Part shown: positions 1 through 6,387 of the stretch, in pieces
Position numbering within the stretch: position 1 is the stretch's first letter
How the letters are laid out: each line of letters starts with the position of its first letter
Assembly (NCBI RefSeq): GCF_023277115.1
Contig: NZ_JALQCS010000001.1
Span: 1,420,001-1,484,000, forward strand
Reading direction: 5' to 3'
DNA from: Acidithiobacillus acidisediminis
Lineage (GTDB): Bacteria; Pseudomonadota; Gammaproteobacteria; Acidithiobacillales; Acidithiobacillaceae
DNA: 64,000 nt
Translations under genes and position numbers: made by a program
Notes under the pieces: model-generated
The model's input: the letters and a program-made list of their open reading frames with translations, nothing else
Databases searched by the model: none
Told to the model about the DNA's origin: nothing

Positions 1-1
1 G

Positions 2-418
2 TTTCATCGTCATCGGGTAGAGAAGGAATATGCTCGGCTATACGACTACATGGGCTTGGGGCTGACTACTTGGAGTCCTCTCGCCTCGGGGCTGCTGACG
101 GGTAAATATATTGACGGCGTACCCGAAGGTAGTCGGGCTGCCTTACAGTCCATGGCATTTCTACGCGGTGGACTACTGGATAGCGGTAAGAATCAGGCAG
201 TAAAAGAATTACAGGAAATTGCTGTGTCGATGGAGTGTAGTGTGGCGCAGCTTGCCCTGGCTTGGGTGGCACACAATCCACACGTTAGCACAGTCATTTT
301 GGGAGCGTCTCGAGCAGAACAGCTGCGGGAAAATTTGGCCGCACTCGATGTTTTGAATGTTCTGACGCCAGAGCGGGTCGAGCAAATTCAAGCAGTAACG
401 GAGAAATATGCCCATTGA
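2..418 (+). CDS. Aldo/keto reductase, C-terminal part (cut by window start)
   Basis: The reading frame is open from base 2, so the gene begins outside the window; 138 residues are visible. The run 'HRVEKEYARLYDYMGLGLT' followed by 'WSPLASGLLTGKY' is typical of the Kv-beta/YghZ-like branch of NAD(P)H-dependent aldo/keto reductases, and the later 'SVAQLALAWVAHNP..STVILGASR..QLRENLAAL' is the cofactor-binding end of the barrel. Members reduce aldehydes and ketones in the cytoplasm; the substrate cannot be told from sequence. The gene ends about 80 bases before the duplicated tRNA-Thr fragment, so it marks the chromosomal flank of the integrated element. The catalytic Asp/Tyr/Lys region lies upstream and cannot be checked. 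Confidence 0.9.
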   Translation, partial: FHRHRVEKEYARLYDYMGLGLTTWSPLASGLLTGKYIDGVPEGSRAALQSMAFLRGGLLDSGKNQAVKELQEIAVSMECSVAQLALAWVAHNPHVSTVILGASRAEQLRENLAALDVLNVLTPERVEQIQAVTEKYAH

Positions 419-499
419 TGTATGCGATCGGCCTGCGCTCCAGCCTCTCGCTCTTATTCTGAATCGCTCCCGGCCTATGGGGCTAGAGAATTCCTTAGG

Positions 500-553
500 T
501 TATTGGTGCCGTTGAGGGGAATCGAACCTCTGACCTAGTGATTACGAATCAGT
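500..553 (-). repeat. Direct repeat of the tRNA-Thr 3' end (distal att site)
   Basis: These 54 bases repeat 4919-4972, the 3' part of the intact tRNA-Thr(CGT) gene, with one mismatch (538 against 4957, tRNA position 42). The copy runs from just beyond the CCA end through the T arm, variable loop and anticodon loop, and stops in the anticodon stem. This is the arrangement left by integrases that insert at tRNA 3' ends: an intact tRNA at one side and a partial copy at the other. The D arm and 5' acceptor half are missing, so it cannot be a working tRNA. Confidence 0.85.
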
Positions 554-563
554 CTATGGTTGA

Positions 564-890
564 TCATTCTTCAAAAGCTATCGGCTATCTTTTCTAGCTA
601 ATGGTGCAGGAGTACTGGTTCTCCTGACAATTGCAGAACATATAATGGCTCTGAAGAAAATTGGAGATGTTTCCGTTGGAGAGTATTGGGCAGCGTTTTG
701 CTTCCTGTTATTTGGTGTTATTTCTTCTGTCCTAGCTGCCGCGTTTTCCTACTATACACAGTATGAAATATTCAGGCATGACCGAGGTGGTTGGTTCTTC
801 TCCGTAGCCAAATGGTCTGCGATAATGAGTGTTATCATGTTTATTGCTGGATCAATATCGGGAGCCATATTCATAGGCCAGTTCATGTAG
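564..890 (+). pseudogene. Truncated small membrane protein
   Basis: The frame is open from 564, just after an in-frame stop at 561-563, and ends at 890. Without a good start it reads 'FLANGAGVLVLLTIAEHI' then 'MALKKIGDVSVGEYW'. Two strongly hydrophobic segments follow, with 'AAAFSYYTQYEIF' between them. The ATG at 645 would give 81 residues, but it falls inside a hydrophobic stretch that continues upstream, so the gene looks 5'-truncated. The break lies within about 10 bases of the duplicated tRNA-Thr end, which suggests the start was lost when the element integrated or decayed. The base composition looks more AT-rich than the flanking housekeeping genes. Family not identified. Confidence 0.5.
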
Positions 891-940
891 AAGCTGCTGC
901 AGGAGTCTACATTGTTGTGACACCAATGTTGGAGGCCGTT

Positions 941-1054
941 ATGACCCCGAAACATCACATCTATCATCTCCAGGTAGTGCTGGAAGGTATCGATCCCGGA
1001 TCTGGGGTGGCATCTGGATCTGATGAGGTGCTTTTCGCTCCCCCGGAGGAGTAG
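941..1054 (+). pseudogene. Remnant of a pRiA4b ORF-3-like plasmid-type gene
   Basis: An ATG at 941 follows a strong ribosome binding site (GGAGG at 931-935, five-base gap). It opens a 37-codon frame starting 'MTPKHHIYHLQVVLEGI'. The 'IYHLQVVLEGI' stretch resembles the start of pRiA4b ORF-3-like proteins, which begin with an 'iyqLkitL..i.PPIWRR' pattern. The expected 'PPIWRR' is absent in this frame, but another frame just downstream reads 'SRIWGGIWI' and then stops, so a frameshift followed by loss of the rest is likely. The family is common on plasmids and integrative elements; its function is unclear. The match is short and rests on memory of the family, so confidence is low. Confidence 0.3.
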
Positions 1055-1075
1055 AGGGATAGTATGCAACGTGAA

Positions 1076-1104
1076 TTGCCTTTTCTACTTTCTGTCCATA
1101 CAAT
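1076..1104 (+). promoter_or_regulatory. Promoter of brnTA, probably leaderless
   Basis: TTGCCT at 1076-1081 and TACAAT at 1099-1104 are separated by 17 bases. The brnT ATG begins at 1110, five bases after the -10 box, and no Shine-Dalgarno motif lies upstream of it. Transcription would start at or next to the ATG, giving a leaderless or nearly leaderless mRNA. Confidence 0.5.
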
Positions 1105-1109
1105 AAATT

Positions 1110-1379
1110 ATGCAGATTACTTTTGACCCGGCAAAAGATCAGCGTAACACCAACAAGCATGGGTTAAGCCTGAGTCTCGCTAGCCGGTTGGAATGGGATC
1201 TGCTTCTGGCCACAGTGGACGACCGAAAGGCATATGGAGAGCTTCGTATGATCGGCTATGCCCCTATCGGCACCCGGGTCTACTGCGTAGTGTTCACGGA
1301 CCGGGGCGAGGAACGACGGATCATCAGCCTGCGCAAGGCGAACAGTCGAGAGGTGAAACAGTATGCAAGTCAAATCTAA
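1110..1379 (+). CDS. brnT: BrnT family toxin (DUF497)
   Basis: This 89-residue protein has the BrnT plan: an N-terminal 'ITFDPAKDQRNTNKHGLSL' segment (the family's 'fdwd..K...N..KHGvsf' pattern), a central strand with 'RMIGYAPIGTRVYCVVFTDRGEERRIIS', and a C-terminal 'RKANSREVKQY' ending. BrnT is a ribonuclease toxin with a RelE-like fold that blocks translation until neutralised by BrnA. The gene overlaps brnA by 17 bases, as usual for this pair, so both come from one mRNA. BrnTA operons are normally repressed by the BrnA-BrnT complex. The pair lies just upstream of an hsdR remnant; toxin-antitoxin pairs are often found inside type I restriction loci. Confidence 0.9.
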   Translation: MQITFDPAKDQRNTNKHGLSLSLASRLEWDLLLATVDDRKAYGELRMIGYAPIGTRVYCVVFTDRGEERRIISLRKANSREVKQYASQI

Positions 1380-1653
1380 ATCGGGGCGGAGTTTTGATCT
1401 TCCCAGCCCAGAAGAGGACGAGGCCATCCAGCGGGGTATCGAAGCAGACCCGGACACCCAGGAACTGAGTCCTATGCAGTTCCGTCAGCTCAAGCTCAAA
1501 GGGCGCCCCCCAGCGGCGGTCACCAAGGAAAAAATCAGTATCCGCCTATCCCCCCACGTCGTGGAGCGTTTTCGGGCCTCTGGTCCGGGCTGGCAGGGGC
1601 GGATGGATGCCGCTTTGCAGGAATGGCTGGCTACCCACGGAGATCCCAAATAA
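1363..1653 (+). CDS. brnA: BrnA family antitoxin
   Basis: This 96-residue protein overlaps the end of brnT. Its C-terminal half carries the BrnA signature 'KISIRLSPHVVERFRASGPGWQGRMDAALQEWL', a ribbon-helix-helix DNA-binding domain that dimerises and binds the operon's own promoter. The N-terminal part is rich in charged residues and should wrap the toxin. It starts with ATG at 1363 inside brnT, so translation is probably coupled. Both partners are intact by length and motif, so this may be the only functional module left in the element besides the secreted repeat protein. Confidence 0.9.
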   Translation: MQVKSKSGRSFDLPSPEEDEAIQRGIEADPDTQELSPMQFRQLKLKGRPPAAVTKEKISIRLSPHVVERFRASGPGWQGRMDAALQEWLATHGDPK

Positions 1654-1702
1654 AGCTCGTAGCCCCATCCACGAAACCGTCATAGCCTATAGGTTTCCCT
1701 TC

Positions 1703-1892
1703 ATGGCCATCCATAACGAAATTGTCCACGAAGCCGAAATCTGCAGCGACTTGGCTTCCCAAGGCTGGCTCTACACACCACCTCAAGGCAGTACCATCAG
1801 CCCAGATGATCATCGCTATGACCGAGAGCGAGCCCTCTTCCCGCCGGATCTGCTGGACTGGATCCAAGAGACCAAACCCCAAAGCTGGGAGC
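1703..1892 (+). pseudogene. hsdR: Type I restriction enzyme R subunit, N-terminal fragment
   Basis: An ATG at 1703 opens 'MAIHNEIVHEAEICSDLASQ', followed by 'GWLY...HRYDRERALFPPDLLDWIQETKPQSWE', which matches the N-terminus of one large HsdR family ('aicahLa..GWLY....YDraRALFPeD...W.q'). After about 63 codons the sequence passes into the truncated IS3 element. The nuclease and helicase motor regions that should follow are absent from the window. HsdR is the endonuclease/translocase subunit of type I systems; this fragment cannot work. It lies 50 bases after brnA on the same strand. Confidence 0.75.
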
Positions 1893-2437
1893 GCCTGCTC
1901 CAGTGCGTCCAGCACGAAGTCCGTCGTCATGCTTCGACTCACTCGCCAGCCAACGATGCGCCGGGCGAACACGTTGATCACGAAGGCCACATACAACCAG
2001 CCCTGCCAGGTCGAAACATAGGTGAAATCCGAGACCCAGAGCTGGTTCGGCCGATCCGCCTTGAACTGGCGATTCACCCGATCCAGCGGGCACGGTTGTT
2101 TGGAGTCGGGTACCGTCGTGCGCACGCTTTTACCCCGCACCGCGCCACGCAATCCTAGGCGGTTCATCAGGCGCTCCACGGTGCAGCGCGCGACCTCAGT
2201 GCCTTCGCGCTTCATCTGCCGCCAGACCTTGTCCGCGCCGTAGACTTGAAGATTGGCCTGCCAGACGCGCTCGATCTTGGGTATCAATACTTCGTCGCGT
2301 TGCGCACGCGCACAACGCAGCGCGGGATTGCGCTGGCGTGTGGCATGAAGCCGGTAGCCCGACGGGGCGATCTTCAAGACACGGCAGATCGGCTCGACCC
2401 CAAAAGCATCGCGATACGTATCGACGAAGGTATTCAT
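1890..2437 (-). pseudogene. IS3-family transposase OrfB, C-terminally truncated
   Basis: The ATG at 2437 overlaps the orfA stop (ATGA). The protein shows the IS3 OrfB helix-turn-helix part ('VYGADKVWRQMKREG...CTVERLMNRLGLRG') and the first catalytic Asp in 'QLWVSDFTYV'. Normal sequence continues to 'TTDFVLDALEQAL'. After that the frame runs as antisense of hsdR and brnA down to 1631, giving a 268-codon chimeric frame with no transposase sequence. The second Asp ('HSDRGSQY') and the Glu of the DDE triad are missing, so it cannot catalyse transposition. Confidence 0.8.
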
Positions 2438-2766
2438 GACTTCAGACGGCGGTCGAGCTCCGCCTGGGCAAAAAACGTACTTGCCAGCTTCAGGATTTCA
2501 TTGGCACGGCGCAATTCCTTGACCTCACGCTCCAGCGCCTTGATACGTTCACACTCTTCGCTGGTGACGCCGTCGCGCAATCCGGTATCGACTTCATGCC
2601 GTTTAACCCATTCATGCAAGGTATGAGGCGAACAGCCGATCTTAGGAGCAATAGACTCCACCGCCGCCCAGGGCGAGGAATACTCGCCGCGGTGTTCCTG
2701 CACCATGCGCACCGCGCGTTCGCGAACTTCAGGGGAATATTTGGGTGCTTTAGCTTTGTTCATCAT
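2434..2766 (-). CDS. IS3-family transposase OrfA
   Basis: This 110-residue OrfA has the N-terminal helix-turn-helix ('[20 protein letters not shown]...[18 protein letters not shown]') and a leucine-zipper tail ('[24 protein letters not shown]') that links it to OrfB. I chose the ATG at 2766, giving '[11 protein letters not shown]'; the open frame extends into the terminal inverted repeat, but that part is not expected to be translated. It appears intact, yet without a full OrfB it can only bind DNA, at most repressing related elements. Confidence 0.8.
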   Translation of the reverse strand: MMNKAKAPKYSPEVRERAVRMVQEHRGEYSSPWAAVESIAPKIGCSPHTLHEWVKRHEVDTGLRDGVTSEECERIKALEREVKELRRANEILKLASTFFAQAELDRRLKS

Positions 2767-2815
2767 GGCTCCATTCTCTTGGAAAAAGGAGCCTCCACGA
2801 AACCCGGGGCGGTTC

Positions 2816-3760
2816 AAAGAGATCCTCAAAGCCTTCCGTACCTACTACGAGACAGCGGAGCTCGAGAATGTCACGGACCCCAACCTGATCTTTGATCTAC
2901 GAGTGAAGCTGGACACCCAGGACTGGTACACGGAAGACGATGTGAATGCCGTGGCCCGTCTGGTCCACGAGGGGGGCAAGCAGTCTGCCTTGGATAAGAT
3001 CCTGGTGCCCATTGCCAGCAATATCCTGAGCAGGTATCGCGAGGCCAAGCGTCGCTTTCAAGAGGCCGAGGCCAGCAGTGCCAGCCAGGCAGCGGCCAAG
3101 GATGAGATGGAAAGCCTGCAGCTCTTCAAGAAAGACATGGGCAGCTACGTCCGTCTCTACGGCTTCCTGAGCCAGATTTTTCCCTATGGCAACACGGCCT
3201 TGGAGAAACGGGCCTTGCTCTACCGTCTACTGGAGCGTCTACTCACCTTTGATCGAGAGATAGAGAGCGTGGACCTCTCGGCTTTGGAGTTGACCCACCA
3301 TACCCTGAAAAGCCTGCAGCCCCCCAAGATGAGTTTGGGCTATGGTGCTCCCCTCAAGCCGAGTGGCCCGGGAGAGGGCATGGTACGAGATCGTCACAAG
3401 GAAACCCTGGAAGCCATCCTACGGGCCATCAACGAGGTCTTTGCCGGGGAGATCGACCCCAAGGATCAACTGGTCTATGTGAATGACGTCATCAAGGGCA
3501 AGCTGCTGGACTGTGAGATCCTGGTGCAGCAGGCCATTGCCAACACCAAGGAACAATTTGCTGCCTCCCCCGACCTGGACCGGCTCCTCAAGGATGCCAT
3601 TCTGGATGCTCTATCGAGCTTTACCGACATGAGCAAGCAGGCCTTGGAGTCTGCCCAGGTCTTTGAGGACCTCAAAAGCGTATTGCTGGGACCCGCGAGC
3701 CTGTATGAGGCACTGCGGGGCAGGGCGGAACAACAGACCGGTGGTGACGTAGAAGGATAA
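2816..3760 (+). pseudogene. hsdR: Type I restriction enzyme R subunit, C-terminal fragment
   Basis: Downstream of the IS left end the frame resumes as '[20 protein letters not shown]' and continues for about 314 residues of HsdR C-terminal region. Markers include 'VRLYGFLSQIFPYGNTALEKRALLYRLL', 'LTHHTLKSL', 'LVYVNDVIKGKLLDCEILVQQAIANTKEQFAASPDL' and 'ILDALSSFTDMSKQAL'. This helical domain assembles HsdR onto the methyltransferase core. A full HsdR of this type has about 1000 or more residues; only about 63 N-terminal and 314 C-terminal residues remain, so most of the protein was deleted with the IS right end. No hsdM or hsdS remains in the window. The frame is otherwise clean, which suggests a recent loss. 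Confidence 0.8.
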
Positions 3761-3773
3761 TGATAAACACCAG

Positions 3774-3804
3774 AAAAGGCCGTTGACGATACTTCGCAAC
3801 GGCC
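3774..3804 (-). terminator. Rho-independent terminator of the secreted repeat protein gene
   Basis: GGCCGTTG (3778-3785) pairs with CAACGGCC (3797-3804) around an 11-base loop. Read on the minus strand, the stem is followed by a TTTT run, so it ends transcription of the gene at 3829-4563. It also separates this gene from the convergent hsdR fragment. Confidence 0.7.
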
Positions 3805-3828
3805 AGGTTCAGGAAAAATTATTTTCCG

Positions 3829-4563
3829 TTAGGGGTGTGGTGGCCCGCCATGGGGACCGCCAGGCCCTCCAGGGCCGCCATGATGAGGACCGTGGAAGCC
3901 TCCGGGGCCACCAGGATGAGGTCCATGGGGACCACCAGGCCCTCCAGGGCCACCGGGATGAGGGCCATGGAAGCCACCGGGGCCGCCATGATGAGGACCG
4001 TGGAAGCCACCAGGGCCCCCAGGGCCACCTGGATGAGGACCATGGAAACCACGAGGACCACCTGGACCACCAGGGTGAGGGCCATAGAAAGCTGCCCCTT
4101 GGTCTCGCGGACCTCGGTATTGCGGCCCTCTAAATCGCGCAGCCCACAGCCATCTCCCAGGTGCAGCTCGGATTTGGCCTGGTGGTGGCGGTGGGGGTGG
4201 TGCCATACCCAAAACTCGGTAATAAGCCCCTGGTGGCGGCGGTGGTGGTGCTCCAGGTGGAGGCGGCAATGGTGGCGGTGCACCATAGGGTGGAGGCGGA
4301 GGTGGAGCAGAGTAATATTCGTAGTAAATCTGTGGGTAGTATTGCCACATAACATACTGGGAATACAGGGTTGGTGTGTAGTAGGGCTCATAATAGGAGG
4401 GTGGGGCCAGATAGGTGTACTGGGGGACATTGGAGAAACCAATGTCATAGCCTGGCCCTCCCAGATTGAGGCTAAAGTCAAGCTGAGCGAGTGCTGGTGT
4501 TGCTACGCCAAAGGCGGACAGCGCTGCGGCTATGATCCACATCTTTTTGGTCAGACGTTTCAT
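3829..4563 (-). CDS. Secreted Pro/Gly/His/Tyr-rich low-complexity protein
   Basis: The ATG at 4563 follows AAGGAG and gives 244 residues; in-frame codons upstream lack a ribosome site. 'MKRLTKKMWIIAAALSAFGV' plus 'ATPALAQ' is a Sec signal peptide with an Ala-X-Ala cleavage site. The mature part has three zones: a Tyr-rich part ('PSYYEPYYTPTLYSQY', 'YYPQIYYEYY'), poly-proline runs ('APPPPPPYGAPPP'), and a tail of repeats built on 'HGPHPGGPGGPGGF' with His at regular spacing. There is no catalytic domain. Such proteins are usually exported and act structurally or bind metals or surfaces, but no function can be assigned. The gene is alone, with its own terminator, inside the tRNA-Thr element. 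The name of a known family is not evident to me. Confidence 0.7.
   Translation of the reverse strand: MKRLTKKMWIIAAALSAFGVATPALAQLDFSLNLGGPGYDIGFSNVPQYTYLAPPSYYEPYYTPTLYSQYVMWQYYPQIYYEYYSAPPPPPPYGAPPPLPPPPGAPPPPPPGAYYRVLGMAPPPPPPPGQIRAAPGRWLWAARFRGPQYRGPRDQGAAFYGPHPGGPGGPRGFHGPHPGGPGGPGGFHGPHHGGPGGFHGPHPGGPGGPGGPHGPHPGGPGGFHGPHHGGPGGPGGPHGGPPHP
3835..4075 (-). repeat. Tandem degenerate repeats coding Gly/Pro/His units
   Basis: The 3' third of the secreted protein gene consists of imperfect units coding variants of HGPHPGGPGGPGGF and HGPHHGGPGGF, visible on the + strand as recurring ccaccagg, catggggacc and gatgaggacc blocks. Unit length varies by short in-frame insertions, typical of slippage or unequal crossing over. 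Copy number is likely to vary between strains. Confidence 0.7.
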
Positions 4564-4922
4564 CTTGTCGACTCCTTGACCGTTATCGTGTGACAGGGGA
4601 GTTGCGCCCTGCAATAAAAAATAAGCAGCATCTGTGCCACCCAACCAAATCATGTAGTTCACTCTGCCGGGGCGGCCAGAGCTGTAGAGTTTTGGCTACA
4701 CACAAACAGATACAGCTGACTTGTGATCTGCAATCTCCCGAAATCCCAGGATAACGCTAATGGAGTCAGGTCGTGGGAGAACGACATGGTGGGAGGGTGG
4801 TTGCTGGTGAGCCAGTATCTTGTCTTGCACACCGATAGACCGAGTTGGACGCCAAGCGTCTACTATATGTCTACTGGGTAGAAAAATGGCCTAGACGCAA
4901 TTATCGAACATATTGTTTTTAT
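4564..4922. other. Intergenic stretch between the repeat protein gene and tRNA-Thr
   Basis: These 359 bases hold the AAGGAG ribosome site of the repeat protein gene next to its start, and presumably that gene's promoter on the minus strand, for which I see no convincing hexamer pair. No further gene, clear hairpin or repeat stands out. The last few bases before 4923 form part of the shared repeat flank of the tRNA. Confidence 0.5.
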
Positions 4923-4998
<76 letters not shown>

Positions 4999-5017
4999 GG
5001 GGAATGAAGCAGCGCTG

Positions 5018-5047
5018 ATAGTAGCGATTCGGCGCGGGGATTGTCAA
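5018..5047 (-). promoter_or_regulatory. Sigma70 promoter of tRNA-Thr
   Basis: On the minus strand TTGACA (5047-5042) and TACTAT (5023-5018) are separated by 18 bases, about 20 bases before the tRNA 5' end. The -35 box overlaps the stop codon of rlmI (5044-5046). Confidence 0.65.
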
Positions 5048-6294
5048 AATCTCCGCTCACAGCGTACTTCGTGCGCGGCCTCGCCGCTCTCATCGCCTTC
5101 CTCTCCACAATCTGTCCGCTGCAGCAGGAATGCCTTGAGATATCGACTCTCCGGCACCGCTGGAACAACGGGATGATCCATGTCCTGATTGCCCTCGGCG
5201 ACGATGACGCTGGGACTGCGCAGTGTCGCCTGACGGATTTCCTGCAGGAGCATTTCGCGTTGCATATGGAAAGAGCAGGAGGCAGAGAACAATAGGCCAC
5301 CTGGCCGCAGCAGCCGCAGGGCGAGGTCGTTGAGGCGACGATACGCCTGAATGCCGTCCTTGAGATCTTTGCGGCTTTTGATCAGGGCAGGCGGATCCAG
5401 GACGATCAGGTCAAAGCTTTCCCCGCGATCGCGCAGTAGTCGCAGGCTTTCTAGGGCATCACTCTGTTGCGTCTGAATTTGTGTCAGTCCATTCAATACG
5501 GCATTGCGCTGCAACAGCTCGAGGGCACTCTTCGAAGAGTCTACCGCCAGTACCTCTGCCGCGCCCGCTTGGGCGAGGGGTAGGGCAAAGGCGCCACTGT
5601 AACTGAACAGATCCAGCACCCGCCTTCCAGCGGCAAAGCGTTGTAAAAGCTGGCGATTGGCCCGGTGGTCGTAAAACCACCCTGTCTTTTGGCCAGCGTA
5701 GGGATCGATCCAAAAACGGCAGCCATTTTCTTCGATCTGGATCTCGGCGGGCACATCGCCTGTTAGCAACTCCACGCGCTCCGCCAGGCCCTCTAGCTTG
5801 CGCGGTGTGCCCGTTGCCTTGAGGAGGATGCCAGTATGCGGGATTTCCGCCCGGATGGCGTCGACAATCAGGGGAAGGTCGCGCTCCATACCCTGACTAC
5901 CGATCTGCACTACCAACGATTCCCCGTGGCGGTCGATGATCAAACCCGGCAGGCCGTCACCTTCGCCGTGCACGAGGCGATGAAATGGCGTATCCAGGAG
6001 GCGTTCGCGCAGTACGCGCGCGCCGGCAAGGCGGCGGCGATAAAAATGCCGGTCGATGCTTTCCGTTACGTCCCGAGACAGCAGGCGTCCACAGAGTAAG
6101 GAGTGGGGACTAACGTGCGCCAGGCCAATGGCATGCCCCTGATGATCCTCCACCCGCACGACAGTGCCGGGCTCCATATCAGCCAGAGGCGTCCGCGCGA
6201 TATCGACCTCGTTGCTGTACAACCAGAGGTGTCCTGCACGCAGGCGGCGTTCTTCATTACGGCGTAGGCGTAGCGGGGGATAGTTGGAGGTCAT
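5044..6294 (-). CDS. rlmI: 23S rRNA (cytosine(1962)-C5)-methyltransferase RlmI family
   Basis: This 416-residue SAM-dependent methyltransferase begins at ATG 6294 ('MTSNYPPLRLRRNEERRLRA'). The N-terminal part is the PUA-type RNA-binding domain ('GHLWLYSNEVD...PGTVVRVED'). It is followed by the RlmI linker ('GLPGLIIDRHG') and a Rossmann methyltransferase with 'VLDLFSYSGAFALPLAQAGA', 'VLDPPALIKSRKDL', and 'GLLFSASCSFHM', in which the SCS Cys is the conserved catalytic position for RNA m5C transfer. The family methylates 23S rRNA; E. coli RlmI acts at C1962. An extra polar tail of about 20 residues (ending 'EVRCERRF') follows the usual end. It is divergent from mtnA. Confidence 0.88.
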   Translation of the reverse strand: MTSNYPPLRLRRNEERRLRAGHLWLYSNEVDIARTPLADMEPGTVVRVEDHQGHAIGLAHVSPHSLLCGRLLSRDVTESIDRHFYRRRLAGARVLRERLLDTPFHRLVHGEGDGLPGLIIDRHGESLVVQIGSQGMERDLPLIVDAIRAEIPHTGILLKATGTPRKLEGLAERVELLTGDVPAEIQIEENGCRFWIDPYAGQKTGWFYDHRANRQLLQRFAAGRRVLDLFSYSGAFALPLAQAGAAEVLAVDSSKSALELLQRNAVLNGLTQIQTQQSDALESLRLLRDRGESFDLIVLDPPALIKSRKDLKDGIQAYRRLNDLALRLLRPGGLLFSASCSFHMQREMLLQEIRQATLRSPSVIVAEGNQDMDHPVVPAVPESRYLKAFLLQRTDCGEEGDESGEAAHEVRCERRF

Positions 6295-6327
6295 GAAAGT
6301 TTCCGAATCGTTGTTGTCAGTGGGAAT

Positions 6328-6356
6328 TTTACAGCCTCCCCGCCGCTTCGTATATT
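6328..6356 (+). promoter_or_regulatory. Sigma70 promoter of mtnA
   Basis: TTTACA (6328-6333) and TATATT (6351-6356) have a 17-base spacer and lie 31 bases before the mtnA ATG. Each box differs from consensus at one base. Confidence 0.6.
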
Positions 6357-6387
6357 GGCGCGTCTTTATCGCCCCAGGAGAACGCCC

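Larger units (their letters stand above)
1890..2816 (-). mobile_element. IS3-family insertion sequence, right end deleted
   Basis: The element reads on the minus strand. Its left terminal repeat is intact at 2797-2816 (TGAACCGCCCCGGGTT reading inward). It is followed by orfA and by the first part of orfB. The other end should be a matching inverted repeat, but none is present: the orfB similarity stops near 1890-1895 and hsdR sequence begins. The right end, with about half of orfB, was lost together with the middle of hsdR, so one deletion running out of the IS explains both. No target duplication can be seen. Confidence 0.8.

Noticed and set aside
504-553. A second tRNA-Thr gene
   Set aside because: Only the 3' part is present; the D arm, 5' acceptor strand and half of the anticodon stem are missing.
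1631-2437. A full-length 268-residue transposase
   Set aside because: The frame is chimeric: after 'LDALEQAL' it is antisense of hsdR and brnA and lacks the second Asp and the Glu of the DDE triad.
3835-4075. CRISPR array
   Set aside because: The repeats are in-frame coding repeats without constant-length spacers, and no cas genes are nearby.
3835-4593. A 252-codon frame on the + strand across the repeat gene
   Set aside because: It is the complement of the Gly/Pro codons, has no ribosome site, and the minus-strand gene has a signal peptide, a good ribosome site and a terminator.
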